Source: Kamptonema formosum PCC 10802 (GTDB lineage Bacteria > Cyanobacteriota > Cyanobacteriia > Cyanobacteriales > Oscillatoriaceae). Taken from it: a stretch of 64,000 bases of DNA. A model generated the notes under the pieces. That model did not search any database and had not been told where the DNA came from. It saw nothing but the letters and a program-made list of their open reading frames with translations. Location of the stretch: NCBI RefSeq assembly GCF_000332335.1, contig NZ_KB235948.1, positions 4,527,492 through 4,591,491 on the forward strand, written 5' to 3'. The position numbers and the translations under genes were made by a program. Below are positions 50,915-59,051 of the stretch, piece by piece. Position 1 is the stretch's first letter; every line of letters begins with the position of its first letter.

Positions 50915-51653
50915 CCAGGCAGTTATCCTTGCTGGTGGGCGGGGAACTCGTCTAGCTCCTTTGACCGACACTTTACCCAAAGTCATGGCACCGGTGCATG
51001 GTCGTCCTTTCTTGGAATATCAGATTCAGTATCTGCTCCGCCAAGGAATTACCTCTATTCTTCTTTTGGTCGGCTATCGCTGGGAACATATCCGGGACTA
51101 CTTCGGGGATGGCAGCCAATGGGGAATCGATATTAAATACAGCCTAGAATTAACACCCTACGGCACTGCTGGATGTTTGTCCCACGCCTATCCTCAGCTT
51201 AGAGACTCCTTTGTTGTGATTTATGGAGACTCTTTTCTGCCTTGCGATTATTCGCTCATGTTTGAGTGCGCTACTGAAGACACAAGCACCGCTTTAATGA
51301 CCGTCTATCCCAACCAGGGGGAATTACCGGTTCCTAACAATGTGCAAGTCGATTCTCAGGGACTCGTTCAGCAGTATCTCAAAGACAGGCCAGAGCTAAA
51401 ATTTGGCTATGTTGATGCGGGTGTGCTGCTGATGCGCCGCCATCATATAGCCTCCTTTCCCCAGCATATTCCTTCCAGTCTAGAGGAGGACGTTTTCCCG
51501 CGTCTGGCAGCTTCAGGGATGATACGGGCTTTCGTGAGCGAACAGCGCTTTTATGACATTGGAACTCCAGCTCGATTGGATGTGTTCCGGCAAGATGTTA
51601 CTCAATTTTTTGATGTATCAAGTAGTCGATGCGTAGGTTCAGACGTGCTATGA
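50907..51653 (+). CDS. HddC-like sugar-1-phosphate nucleotidyltransferase
   Basis: 248 aa from ATG 50907 (MFDQAVILAGGRGTRLAPLT). Signature GGRGTRLAPLTDTLPKVMAP (nucleotide binding and catalytic Lys) and FVVIYGDSFLPCDYSLMFE (metal Asp). The pattern PKVMAPVHGRPFLEYQIQYL resembles the heptose-1-phosphate nucleotidyltransferase HddC/GmhD group. Followed directly by GmhA-like and GmhB-like genes, it suggests that an NDP-heptose is made. A rhamnose- or mannose-type donor cannot be excluded. Soluble. It overlaps the cyclase gene by 8 bp and the isomerase by 4 bp (ATGA). Confidence 0.85.
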   Translation: MFDQAVILAGGRGTRLAPLTDTLPKVMAPVHGRPFLEYQIQYLLRQGITSILLLVGYRWEHIRDYFGDGSQWGIDIKYSLELTPYGTAGCLSHAYPQLRDSFVVIYGDSFLPCDYSLMFECATEDTSTALMTVYPNQGELPVPNNVQVDSQGLVQQYLKDRPELKFGYVDAGVLLMRRHHIASFPQHIPSSLEEDVFPRLAASGMIRAFVSEQRFYDIGTPARLDVFRQDVTQFFDVSSSRCVGSDVL

Positions 51654-52333
51654 ATAGCGTACAAAATACTGTGGATATAGCATCAGAGAATCATCAATCC
51701 CGGCGTATGATTGCTGAACCCCGACGCTATGTAGAGGTTTTGCAAAATGTGCTTTCCCTTCTTGATGTTGCAGCGGTAGAAAAGATAGCTCACATCATCT
51801 TTGAAGCTGTGAACCGAGAGGCCCAGATACTGCTTGTAGGAAATGGTGGCAGCGCTAGCAACGCAGCTCATTATCGTTGCGATCTGACTAGCACTTTCCG
51901 CTATTACCAACGTCGGTTCCAAGTGCTCAACTTAGCCGAGTCTCCTGCCATACTTACTGCTCTGGGTAACGATTTCGATTTTGCTGAAATCTTCAGCTAT
52001 CAGGTTCAGGAAAATGGCAGACCTGGCGATGTACTCATCATGCTCACAGCTTCAGGCAATTCCCCCAATATCCTCGCCGCCTGCAAGACAGCTCAAAACC
52101 AGGATATGTGTGCCGTATCAATTACTGGCTTCGATGGGGGGAAGGTTGCTCAGATAGCCGACTGCAACATGACTATTCCCTCGAACAACTATGGTATCAT
52201 CGAGGATGTTCAGCTAGCTGTGGGTCATATGCTCAGCCAGACTATCAGCGGAATGCTTAAAGAATCTTTAGTAGGCCGAGACTGTCATGCAGATAAATTC
52301 CGATCTCAGACCAGCGGTCTTTTTAGACCGTGA
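51650..52333 (+). CDS. SIS-domain isomerase, GmhA-like
   Basis: 227 aa from ATG 51650. SIS domain: ILLVGNGGSASNAAHYRCDL TS, then GRPGDVLIMLTASGNSPNIL AACKTAQ, with ALGNDFDFAEIFSYQVQENG between, as in sedoheptulose-7-phosphate isomerase (GmhA), which makes D-glycero-D-manno-heptose-7-phosphate. The family's active-site Glu is suggested by IIEDVQLAVGHMLSQ. It fits with the upstream HddC-like gene and the downstream GmhB-like phosphatase. The start lies at the stop codon of the previous gene. The ~40-residue N-terminal lead (VQNTVDIASENHQSRRMIAE) is longer than in typical GmhA. Confidence 0.85.
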   Translation: MNSVQNTVDIASENHQSRRMIAEPRRYVEVLQNVLSLLDVAAVEKIAHIIFEAVNREAQILLVGNGGSASNAAHYRCDLTSTFRYYQRRFQVLNLAESPAILTALGNDFDFAEIFSYQVQENGRPGDVLIMLTASGNSPNILAACKTAQNQDMCAVSITGFDGGKVAQIADCNMTIPSNNYGIIEDVQLAVGHMLSQTISGMLKESLVGRDCHADKFRSQTSGLFRP

Positions 52334-52937
52334 TGGCACCCTCATCAAACATGTGCATCATCTTTGCTCTCCAGATCGGGTAGCACTCGAGCAAGGAGCC
52401 GCTGAGGCTCTCTATCTCTTACAGAAGGCAGGATTTGTCCGCGTGGTGGTAACCAATCAGTCAGTGGTCGGACGGGGGATGCTCAGTGTGGGGGGACTAA
52501 AAGCTATTCACGACAAGATGGAGCAGCTCCTTTCTAAGCAGGGAGCAAGTGTGGATAGCATTTACTTTTCCACTCACGTTCCCCGCACTTCGGATTTGAG
52601 TAAAGTTGAGTATTTTGATAGAAAGCCGGGACCTGGTATGCTGCTAAGAGCAGCCCAGGAATTAGGACTCTCTCTAGCAAAGAGCTGGATGATTGGCGAC
52701 TCGATCAGTGACGTGCTGGCAGGTGCAAACGCTGGCTGCAAAGGGAATTGTCTGTTGAAGACGGGACTGTATTCTCTCGAAGGGCAATATAGCGACCAAA
52801 TATCGTTTATCGCCTCGGATATATTGGAGGCAGCCCAGAGAATTTTGAGACAAGATAGCATTTCTATCTGGGGAGATAAACCAGCAAATGATGAAATTAT
52901 GCAGCAGGATGTCCTCCCACCAGATCGCTATCTGTAA
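52287..52937 (+). CDS. HAD-IIIA phosphatase, GmhB/HisB-N-like
   Basis: 216 aa. Motifs: FLDRDGTLIKH (DxD nucleophile), VRVVVTNQSVVGRGML (motif II), FDRKPGPGMLLRAAQEL (Lys, motif III) and SWMIGDSISDVLAGANAGCK (motif IV). GmhB removes the C7 phosphate of heptose-1,7-bisphosphate. The usual Zn-binding Cys/His cluster (CxH..CxC before RKPxPGM) is missing: here FSTHVPRTSDLSKVEYFDRK has only His, so the Zn loop is lost or altered. It overlaps the isomerase gene by 47 bp, which is unusually long. A ~30-residue C-terminal tail (DEIMQQDVLPPDRYL) extends beyond the fold. Confidence 0.83.
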   Translation: MQINSDLRPAVFLDRDGTLIKHVHHLCSPDRVALEQGAAEALYLLQKAGFVRVVVTNQSVVGRGMLSVGGLKAIHDKMEQLLSKQGASVDSIYFSTHVPRTSDLSKVEYFDRKPGPGMLLRAAQELGLSLAKSWMIGDSISDVLAGANAGCKGNCLLKTGLYSLEGQYSDQISFIASDILEAAQRILRQDSISIWGDKPANDEIMQQDVLPPDRYL

Positions 52938-53037
52938 CGTTTAATGTAAATCTTCTATCGTGCTGTCGCTGCTAACAAAAAAGACGATGCTTCCTTAACT
53001 CTACCCCAATCAAAAATCTCAAACCAGGAGAGTTCTC

Positions 53038-54015
53038 ATGACAGTGTTGGTCACAGGTGCCGGTGGTTTTATTGGCAGTCATCTCACTGAGGCATTGTTA
53101 TCCCAGGGATACACAGTCCGGGCTTTAGTACATTACAACAGTCAGAATAACTGGGGGCACCTCCGAGAGTTGCGACCTGAATTGCAAAACAAACTTGAGG
53201 TATGTCTGGGGGACATCACAGATGCCTATTTTGTCAGTAGTCTGGTTGCAGGGTGCGAGGTTGTATTCCACCTCGCTGCCTTAATTGGTATTCCCTATTC
53301 CTACCAAGCCCCTGCCTCCTATGTATCTACGAATGTGGGTGGAACCATGAATGTTCTGCAAGCCTGTCGTCAAGCAGGTGTGCGTCGGCTAATTGTAACT
53401 TCTACGAGTGAGGTTTATGGTACTGCTCGTTACACCCCTATAAATGAAGTTCATCCGTTGCAAGCGCAATCTCCATATGCTGCGAGCAAAATAGCAGCGG
53501 ATAAGCTAGCTGAATCTTATTTCTGTAGCTATGGTCTACCTGTCGTAACCCTCCGTCCATTCAACACCTATGGGCCTCGTCAATCTGCCCGTGCTATCAT
53601 TCCAACGGTGTTGACTCAGGCTCTCGCCGGAGTTGAAAAAATCCGCCTCGGAAATCTAGAACCTAAGCGTGACCTAACCTTTGTTTCGGATACTGTGCGG
53701 GCGTTCTTGCTAGCAGCTGAAACGCCAGGGATTGAAGGAGAAACAATTCACTTTGGGCAAGGCACAGCAGTGAGTGTGGCAGAGATTGCTCAACGGTGTC
53801 TGAGCGTGGTTGGCAGCAAGGCTGAAATTGTGAGTGTGACTGAACGACAGCGACCCCAACAGAGTGAAGTTGAACTACTCTTGTGCGATGCGTCTAAGGC
53901 CCAACGAATATTGGGATGGAAACCGACAGTCTCACTAGAGGAAGGATTGTCTCGAGTAGCTAATTATGTGCGAAGCTACTCTGAGCAATATCGCTATACA
54001 GACTATGTAGTATGA
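53038..54015 (+). CDS. NAD-dependent 4,6-dehydratase/epimerase, LegB-like
   Basis: 325 aa. Extended SDR fold: TGAGGFIGSHL (Rossmann), VRALVHYNSQNNWGHLRELR, FHLAALIGIPYSYQAPASYV STNVGG, TSTSEVYGTA and the catalytic SPYAASKIAADKL (YxxxK). The HYNS.N.WG segment and overall length resemble the LegB-type NAD-dependent 4,6-dehydratases. It presumably converts an NDP-sugar (possibly NDP-heptose or NDP-GlcNAc) to a 4-keto-6-deoxy form. SD AGGAGAG lies 8 bp before the start. It overlaps the next nucleotidyltransferase by 4 bp. Preceded by a 100-bp gap, so it may begin a second transcription unit. Confidence 0.86.
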   Translation: MTVLVTGAGGFIGSHLTEALLSQGYTVRALVHYNSQNNWGHLRELRPELQNKLEVCLGDITDAYFVSSLVAGCEVVFHLAALIGIPYSYQAPASYVSTNVGGTMNVLQACRQAGVRRLIVTSTSEVYGTARYTPINEVHPLQAQSPYAASKIAADKLAESYFCSYGLPVVTLRPFNTYGPRQSARAIIPTVLTQALAGVEKIRLGNLEPKRDLTFVSDTVRAFLLAAETPGIEGETIHFGQGTAVSVAEIAQRCLSVVGSKAEIVSVTERQRPQQSEVELLLCDASKAQRILGWKPTVSLEEGLSRVANYVRSYSEQYRYTDYVV

Positions 54016-54773
54016 CTGCAGAATATCTAATCAATAAATCTAATAACACTGCAACAGGTTTAAGAGCTGTCATATTAGCAGGCGGTAAGGGAACGCGACT
54101 GAGACCCTTTACCGTAAACTTTCCTAAGCCTCTCGTACCTCTAGGGGATACACCGGTACTGGAAGTTTTAATCCGTCGCCTTATCCGCTACGGGATCACT
54201 GATATTACTCTTACCTTGGGGCATTTGGCTGAGTTGGTTAAAGCCTACTTTGACCATCGGCAGAAGCTAGTTGAACAAATCACACTCCATTTTGTTGAAG
54301 AGGAAGAGCCAACTGGAACAGCGGGATCACTATCATTCGTCCCCAATCTTGAGGACACATTTTTAGTTATGAATGGAGATTTGTTGACTAATCTAAATTT
54401 CCATGACCTAGTGCAGTTTCATCGAGAACAGAAAGCGGTACTTACAATCGCAACCCATACTCGCACAGTCAAAATAGATCTGGGTGTTCTGAAATTCGAC
54501 GATACCTATCAGATTGTTGATTACCTGGAGAAGCCAGAAACAACATATCAAGTCAGCATGGGCATCTATGTCTACGAACCGAGCGTACTTAAACATATTG
54601 AGTACGGAAAGTATCTTGACCTGCCCGATCTGGTATTGCGGCTTTTGGCAAAAGGTGAACGGATTTGTGCGTATCCGGTAGATTGCCTTTGGTTAGATAT
54701 TGGCAGACCGGATGATTACGCCAAAGCCCAGGAACTGTTCTTGGAAAAGAGGGAGGAGTTTGATTTTGTGTAA
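54012..54773 (+). CDS. NDP-sugar nucleotidyltransferase
   Basis: 253 aa: AVILAGGKGTRLRPFTVNFP KPLVPLGDTPVLEVLIRRL (nucleotide-binding motif with catalytic Lys), LVMNGDLLTNLNFHDLVQ (metal Asp) and VDCLWLDIGRPDDYAKAQE (C-terminal metal-binding Asp). Closest in style to mannose/glucose-1-phosphate guanylyl- or thymidylyltransferases. Probably supplies the NDP-sugar acted on by the LegB-like dehydratase, to which it is translationally coupled (ATGA overlap). An N-terminal extension of ~17 residues (MTAEYLINKSNNTATGL) precedes the fold. Confidence 0.85.
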   Translation: MTAEYLINKSNNTATGLRAVILAGGKGTRLRPFTVNFPKPLVPLGDTPVLEVLIRRLIRYGITDITLTLGHLAELVKAYFDHRQKLVEQITLHFVEEEEPTGTAGSLSFVPNLEDTFLVMNGDLLTNLNFHDLVQFHREQKAVLTIATHTRTVKIDLGVLKFDDTYQIVDYLEKPETTYQVSMGIYVYEPSVLKHIEYGKYLDLPDLVLRLLAKGERICAYPVDCLWLDIGRPDDYAKAQELFLEKREEFDFV

Positions 54774-54931
54774 AATAATCCACAGCTAGAATCCGTAGGC
54801 TTTCAACAGGCTTGCTCTAATTTTTAAGCTTGTAAAACACCATTGATAACCCTCAATCAAGTTTACAGATGCCGCTCCTGCAACTGAAATCAAAGATTGA
54901 AAAGTCGCTGTGGTTTTATTTCCAAGGAGTG
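54774..54931. other. gap between convergent cluster genes
   Basis: 158 bp between the plus-strand nucleotidyltransferase and the minus-strand reductase; no clear hairpin with T-tail and no gene. Confidence 0.4.
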
Positions 54932-55885
54932 TCAACGTCCAGTCACCTGGCGATACCAGTTGATTGTCTGCTTCAGTCCGGTTTCAAAATCTACTTTGGG
55001 CTTGTAATTCAGTAGCTTCTGAGCTTTGGTCAAATCAACTAAGCGAATAGGAATGGTTGTTGGCTTAGACGGATCGTAAGTGGGAAGAACGGTGTGCCCA
55101 GTCAGCTTCAGAATTAGTTCTACCGATTCTTGAATAGTTACAGGTTGACCGGAGCCGATGTTGACTGGATCGCAGGTAGCACAATGTTCCATTGCTGCCA
55201 AAATTCCTGTTACTAGATCGGTGGCATAAACAAAATCTCGCACTGTCGAACCATCCCCCCAGACCTCAAAAGGATTCTGCTTCTCCAATGCTCTACGAAT
55301 TAGTGCAGGCAGCACATGGGACGTTTCAAAGTCAAATTTGTCGTAAGGTCCATAGACATTGGTGGGACGCACCAGAGCGACTTTGAAGCCATAGCGTTGG
55401 TAGTAAAATTGGGCCAATTTTTCAATGTAACGCTTCATCCAGCCCACCCCCAGATAGCTGGGATATGGATCACCTGTAAAGGCTTCGGCTTCTTTAATCG
55501 GGTAATCCGCTGGGGGATAGATAGTGGTGCTGCTGACAAACAGCAGGCGATCGACCTTGGACAGACAGGCGGCTTCAAACATTTGGGAATTGAGCAGAAG
55601 ATTGGTTGTGACATGTACGACTGGATTGTTAGCCATAACGGCAGCACCGGAAGTATTTGCGGCACAGAGAAACACATGGTTCATGCCTCTCACCACTTCA
55701 TAACAGTCATCCCGCTGGGTCAAGTCACACTGGATATACTCGATACGCTCGTCCTGGATGAGCGCAGGCTTTTTGTGAAGTGTAGCTCGTACCAATGCCC
55801 CACGATTCAGCAATTCCTGGATCAGATGGGTGCCAATTAACCCTGTTCCTCCAGCAACTAAAACCTTTTTATCCTTGTAAAACAT
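54932..55885 (-). CDS. NAD-dependent epimerase/reductase, GDP-fucose synthase-like
   Basis: 317 aa, extended SDR: VLVAGGTGLIGTHLIQELL, FLCAANTSGAAVMANNPVVH, LLFVSSTTIYPPADYP and YLGVGWMKRYIEKLAQFYYQ. The Tyr and Lys are not in the usual YxxxK spacing in that last block (the Tyr is seven residues before the Lys), as I recall for some WcaG relatives. RPTNVYGPYDKFDFETSHVL PALIRRALE, and FVYATDLVTGI follow. It would act on a keto-deoxy NDP-sugar. Opposite in orientation to the rest of the cluster, with its own upstream region (55886-56082). The downstream end faces the nucleotidyltransferase. Confidence 0.85.
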   Translation of the reverse strand: MFYKDKKVLVAGGTGLIGTHLIQELLNRGALVRATLHKKPALIQDERIEYIQCDLTQRDDCYEVVRGMNHVFLCAANTSGAAVMANNPVVHVTTNLLLNSQMFEAACLSKVDRLLFVSSTTIYPPADYPIKEAEAFTGDPYPSYLGVGWMKRYIEKLAQFYYQRYGFKVALVRPTNVYGPYDKFDFETSHVLPALIRRALEKQNPFEVWGDGSTVRDFVYATDLVTGILAAMEHCATCDPVNIGSGQPVTIQESVELILKLTGHTVLPTYDPSKPTTIPIRLVDLTKAQKLLNYKPKVDFETGLKQTINWYRQVTGR

Positions 55886-56082
55886 AGGCGCTCCATAATT
55901 TGCACCATCGCGGTTTCACGTCCACAAATGGCAGTCAGCATTGATCATAACTTTGATTAGCCAGGATTACCCAGTATTATTTCATCCACTGTGTGACCTG
56001 GGGATATTTAAAAATTGACAAAATCTTGTGGATAAGCCAACAATATGTGCTAAAATATTCAAAACCTTTCTAAGGATTGCGC

Positions 56083-57147
56083 ATGCTAAGTTTTGATACT
56101 GTCGAACTCAAGCCGGAGCAACAAACTTACCCCTCTCCTCACTGTAGCGAGTATCCCAAAGCCCTTTATATCGAGTTGACCGATCGCTGCAATCTTCTAT
56201 GTCCTATGTGCCGCCAGTCTGCCGTTGCAGGCGATGTGCTGCCCCTGGAAACCTTCAAGGAGATTGCAGACACCCTGTTTCCCCATGCCGTATTCGTAGA
56301 TCTCCGGGGGTGGGGCGAAAGTACAATGCTCCCCAACTTTGCTGACTATCTCGACTATTCCCTGAAATTTCCCCTGAAGAAAAAGCTGATTACTAATGCC
56401 ACCGTAAACAAGCCATCTGTTTGGCAACGACTGGGTGAAACTGGGGTGGTAGTCGGTGTATCTATTGATGCAGCAGACAGAGACTTGTATGAACAGCTGC
56501 GCGTTGGTGGCAAGTTAGAGAAAACTCTTTCAAATGTGCGGCATTTAGTGCGAGCCGCTGAGGCGGCAGGATATGACCCAAAACAACAAGTGTACTTTTG
56601 TCTTACTGCCAGTGGTTCCAATATTTTTGAGATGAAAAATATCGTTCGCCTAGGACTCGATTTGGGGATTGACCGTTTCAAGTTAGAACCCATCAAAACC
56701 TCCGAACTAGACCCCGCTCACCTCAAGAATTTCACCAAAGAGGTGCGAGAGGAAATGGAAACACTGCGCGACCTCGCTAGGGAAACAGGGGCACGCATTG
56801 AACTTTCGGCATCAATGATTGAGGAGGATGTACACCTTCCGGCGACGCGAAAGCTGTGCATCCATCCTTGGCAATATCTCTATGTTAATGCCCGGGGTCG
56901 GATGGGATTTTGCGACCATCTCAATGGTGTAGAGGAATTTACTTTTGCCCGCTGGGGCGAGGTTGATTTCGATACCTTCTGGAATGGAGAACAAATGGTG
57001 GGACTGCGACAGGAACACTTGGCTCGCTTCCACCAAGAGCAGCAAATCTCGATTTGTGGCGACTGCAATTGGTGTTACGAGCGACGCTACATGGATTTGG
57101 AAGACTGGGTAGAACCCGGTTGGTCAGCCTATCGCGTGCAACTTTGA
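56083..57147 (+). CDS. radical SAM/SPASM enzyme (cluster gene)
   Basis: 354 aa from ATG 56083 (MLSFDTVELKPEQQTYPSPH); TAAGGA lies 6 bp upstream. Radical SAM motif CNLLCPMC (C36, C40, C43). C-terminal SPASM-type Cys set: LCIHPWQYLYVNARGRMGFC DHLNG ... ISICGDCNWCYERRYMD. Family knowledge: SPASM enzymes include the aminocyclitol dehydrogenase BtrN (butirosin) and peptide or sugar epimerases. In this cluster a plausible role is oxidation of an amino-deoxy-inositol to a keto compound, which would let the DegT enzyme make a diaminocyclitol; this is an inference. C-methylation or epimerisation are alternatives. Cytosolic, oxygen-sensitive cluster expected. Followed 20 bp later by the methyltransferase. 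Confidence 0.85.
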   Translation: MLSFDTVELKPEQQTYPSPHCSEYPKALYIELTDRCNLLCPMCRQSAVAGDVLPLETFKEIADTLFPHAVFVDLRGWGESTMLPNFADYLDYSLKFPLKKKLITNATVNKPSVWQRLGETGVVVGVSIDAADRDLYEQLRVGGKLEKTLSNVRHLVRAAEAAGYDPKQQVYFCLTASGSNIFEMKNIVRLGLDLGIDRFKLEPIKTSELDPAHLKNFTKEVREEMETLRDLARETGARIELSASMIEEDVHLPATRKLCIHPWQYLYVNARGRMGFCDHLNGVEEFTFARWGEVDFDTFWNGEQMVGLRQEHLARFHQEQQISICGDCNWCYERRYMDLEDWVEPGWSAYRVQL

Positions 57148-57166
57148 AGTACAAGAGAAGAATACA

Positions 57167-57991
57167 ATGGTCAGCGAAGAACTGTGTTGCCCCTGGGAGC
57201 ATCTTTTTTATGAGCCAGCGCTGCTCGATTCTGCTTCCGGCGATGCTGATAGCGGTGAAACCGTAGAGTATTACCGTTCAATTCTTAAACAAGGGGAAAT
57301 CCGGGTACTTGATGTTGGTTGTGGAACGGGCCGGTTAGCTATTCCGCTGGCGGCTGATGGCTGCGAAGTATATGCCATAGATAGTTCCAGTGATATGGTC
57401 TATTTTTTTCAGCAGAAACTCGCCCGCCTTGACAGTGAAATTCAACGCCGCATCCATCTGCATCATCTGAATATTCAGGCGCAATTTTATGAGGGCACTG
57501 TCGATGTCGCTATAGCTGTAGACGATTTTCTCACGCATTTTTTGGAGGATTCAAGTTTGCGTTACACCCTCAAAAATATTTGCCACAGTCTTAAACCAGG
57601 CGGTCGTTTCCTCACGGACTTACGAGGAAGGAGTCAACAGCGCATAGCAACAGCCACCCAGCCTTTTCCCAAACCCATGTATTTTTTCGGTATTGTTCAC
57701 CAAGTGCCAACGCCATCTGGAAAGAGATCGGCTGCTATGCGCTCTGTAGAAAACTATGACGAAAATAAGCGCATCCTGACCAGCACTCAGATTTTTGAAT
57801 GGATCTTACCTGATGGCACTGTTGAGAAAACAATCTACCGCACCCTACGCCAGCGATTGCATCGTTTAGAAGAACTCGCTGCTGCTGCGGAGGATGTGGG
57901 CTTGAAGTTGGGATTAGCACACCAACGTCTGAACCCGTTAAACGAGGCTAGCTACGAGGGGGGAATGTCTTTGGAATTTTATAAGATGTAA
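57167..57991 (+). CDS. class I SAM-dependent methyltransferase
   Basis: 274 aa. SAM-binding motif I VLDVGCGTGRLAIPLAADGC (47-66), acidic loop YAIDSSSDM (E/D ribose site), VDVAIAVDDFLTHFLEDSSL and LKPGGRFLTDLRG. Small-molecule methyltransferase of the UbiE/COQ5-like fold; N-, O- or C-methylation cannot be told apart. Likely tailoring enzyme of the cluster product (methylated aminocyclitols or sugars are common in aminoglycosides). RBS AGAGAAG is 7 bp before ATG 57167. It ends 15 bp before the broken small gene. Confidence 0.87.
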   Translation: MVSEELCCPWEHLFYEPALLDSASGDADSGETVEYYRSILKQGEIRVLDVGCGTGRLAIPLAADGCEVYAIDSSSDMVYFFQQKLARLDSEIQRRIHLHHLNIQAQFYEGTVDVAIAVDDFLTHFLEDSSLRYTLKNICHSLKPGGRFLTDLRGRSQQRIATATQPFPKPMYFFGIVHQVPTPSGKRSAAMRSVENYDENKRILTSTQIFEWILPDGTVEKTIYRTLRQRLHRLEELAAAAEDVGLKLGLAHQRLNPLNEASYEGGMSLEFYKM

Positions 57992-58009
57992 CGATAGGAA
58001 GATGGGATG

Positions 58010-58329
58010 ATGGAAACTTGGGACGGTCAGATATCTGGTAGATACTTCCAGATTTTCTCCTACGATGCCGATTACTATCGGATGTTGAAGGAGTGGGCAT
58101 CAAGTGAGCAATACGAAAGGGAGGCGGCAATTTTTTTGCAGTTGCTCAAGCCTTGTCCGATCCGACACTTCTGCGGTACATTTCCAAGGATGCACTCAAA
58201 AAGGATTTAGCGAACATGAAGTTCAGAGTCACTGCTGAAAAGGAATACGGCAATGTCTCCCCTGGAGGCACTACCAAGGAACTCTATGCTGTTATCGGTC
58301 AGAAATTAGCAAGAGACGGTGAGGAGTGA
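58010..58329 (+). pseudogene. small cluster gene broken by a -1 frameshift at a T7 run
   Basis: ATG 58010 (or 58007) begins METWDGQISGRYFQIFSYDA DYYRMLKEWASSEQYEREAA I. At the T7 run 58131-58137 the coding frame changes by -1 into FAVAQALSDPTLLRYISKDA LKKDLANMKFRVTAEKEYGN VSPGGTTKELYAVIGQKLAR DGEE with a stop at 58327-58329. The stop abuts the RBS of the deacetylase. The joined product would be about 107 aa. Both halves have protein-like codon use, so this is either a gene with one lost T, a sequencing error, or a programmed slippage site. I do not recognise the family. Confidence 0.6.
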
Positions 58330-58333
58330 AACA

Positions 58334-59047
58334 ATGAATTTACTCCTTTCCGCCCATGCCGACGATATTGCCTATTCCCTGGGTGGTGCCCTGCTAAAGG
58401 GATATATCAGTCAAACTACAGCTACTTTAGTCACCGTGTTTCAGCGCGGTTTATATGTCCCCTACGCCCGACCGGGAGCTTCGGTAGAGGAAGCCAGCGC
58501 CATTCGGAATGCTGAGGATCTTGCCTACGCCGCCAAAATAGGTCTCAAGCACCAGGGGGTGGGGTTAAGGGATGTCACTCTGCGGGGATACCCAGATTTG
58601 GACTCCATTTTCACAGTGACAGATTACCGCCAAGACCCCGGTGCAGTGGAGAGTATCGAGACAATTCAGTCATTCTTAGATAAACAAACGGATATAACGC
58701 GCCTGTGGGTACCTTTGGCGATCGGCAATCATATCGATCATGTATTGCTGCTGAAGGCGGTTCTAGGATGGAAAGCAAAACCCGAACTGGAAGTGATTTT
58801 TTATGAAGATATTCCCTATGCTGGCTTTGAAGAGCTAGACAGTATTGAAACCTGGGTGCAGCTAGCCATTGGCCCGGCAGAAGCAGAGATTATTGACATC
58901 AGCAAACAGTTTGAGAAAAAACTGAAAAATTTGGAAATTTATGCTTCCCAGGTCAGCCAGGATGACATCGAGTTGGTAAAATTGCATGCCCGACGCATTG
59001 TACCGGGTTTGGCAGTGGAACGTGTGTGGCGCAGAAAAAAAGGTTAA
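58334..59047 (+). CDS. PIG-L/LmbE-family deacetylase
   Basis: 237 aa from ATG 58334 with GGTGAGGAG upstream. Zn-binding motifs of the family: SAHADDIAYSLGG (H8, D10, D11; usually PHxDDE) and NHIDH (H133, H136; HxDH). Family knowledge: PIG-L enzymes deacetylate GlcNAc conjugates; BtrD/NeoD of the butirosin and neomycin clusters remove the acetyl group from 2'-N-acetylparomamine. In a cluster with a DOI synthase and a GT4 transferase this parallel is strong. The first motif lacks the Pro and the second acidic Glu (ADDI). It overlaps nothing; the GT4 gene starts 4 bp after its stop. Confidence 0.87.
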   Translation: MNLLLSAHADDIAYSLGGALLKGYISQTTATLVTVFQRGLYVPYARPGASVEEASAIRNAEDLAYAAKIGLKHQGVGLRDVTLRGYPDLDSIFTVTDYRQDPGAVESIETIQSFLDKQTDITRLWVPLAIGNHIDHVLLLKAVLGWKAKPELEVIFYEDIPYAGFEELDSIETWVQLAIGPAEAEIIDISKQFEKKLKNLEIYASQVSQDDIELVKLHARRIVPGLAVERVWRRKKG

Positions 59048-59051
59048 GAGA

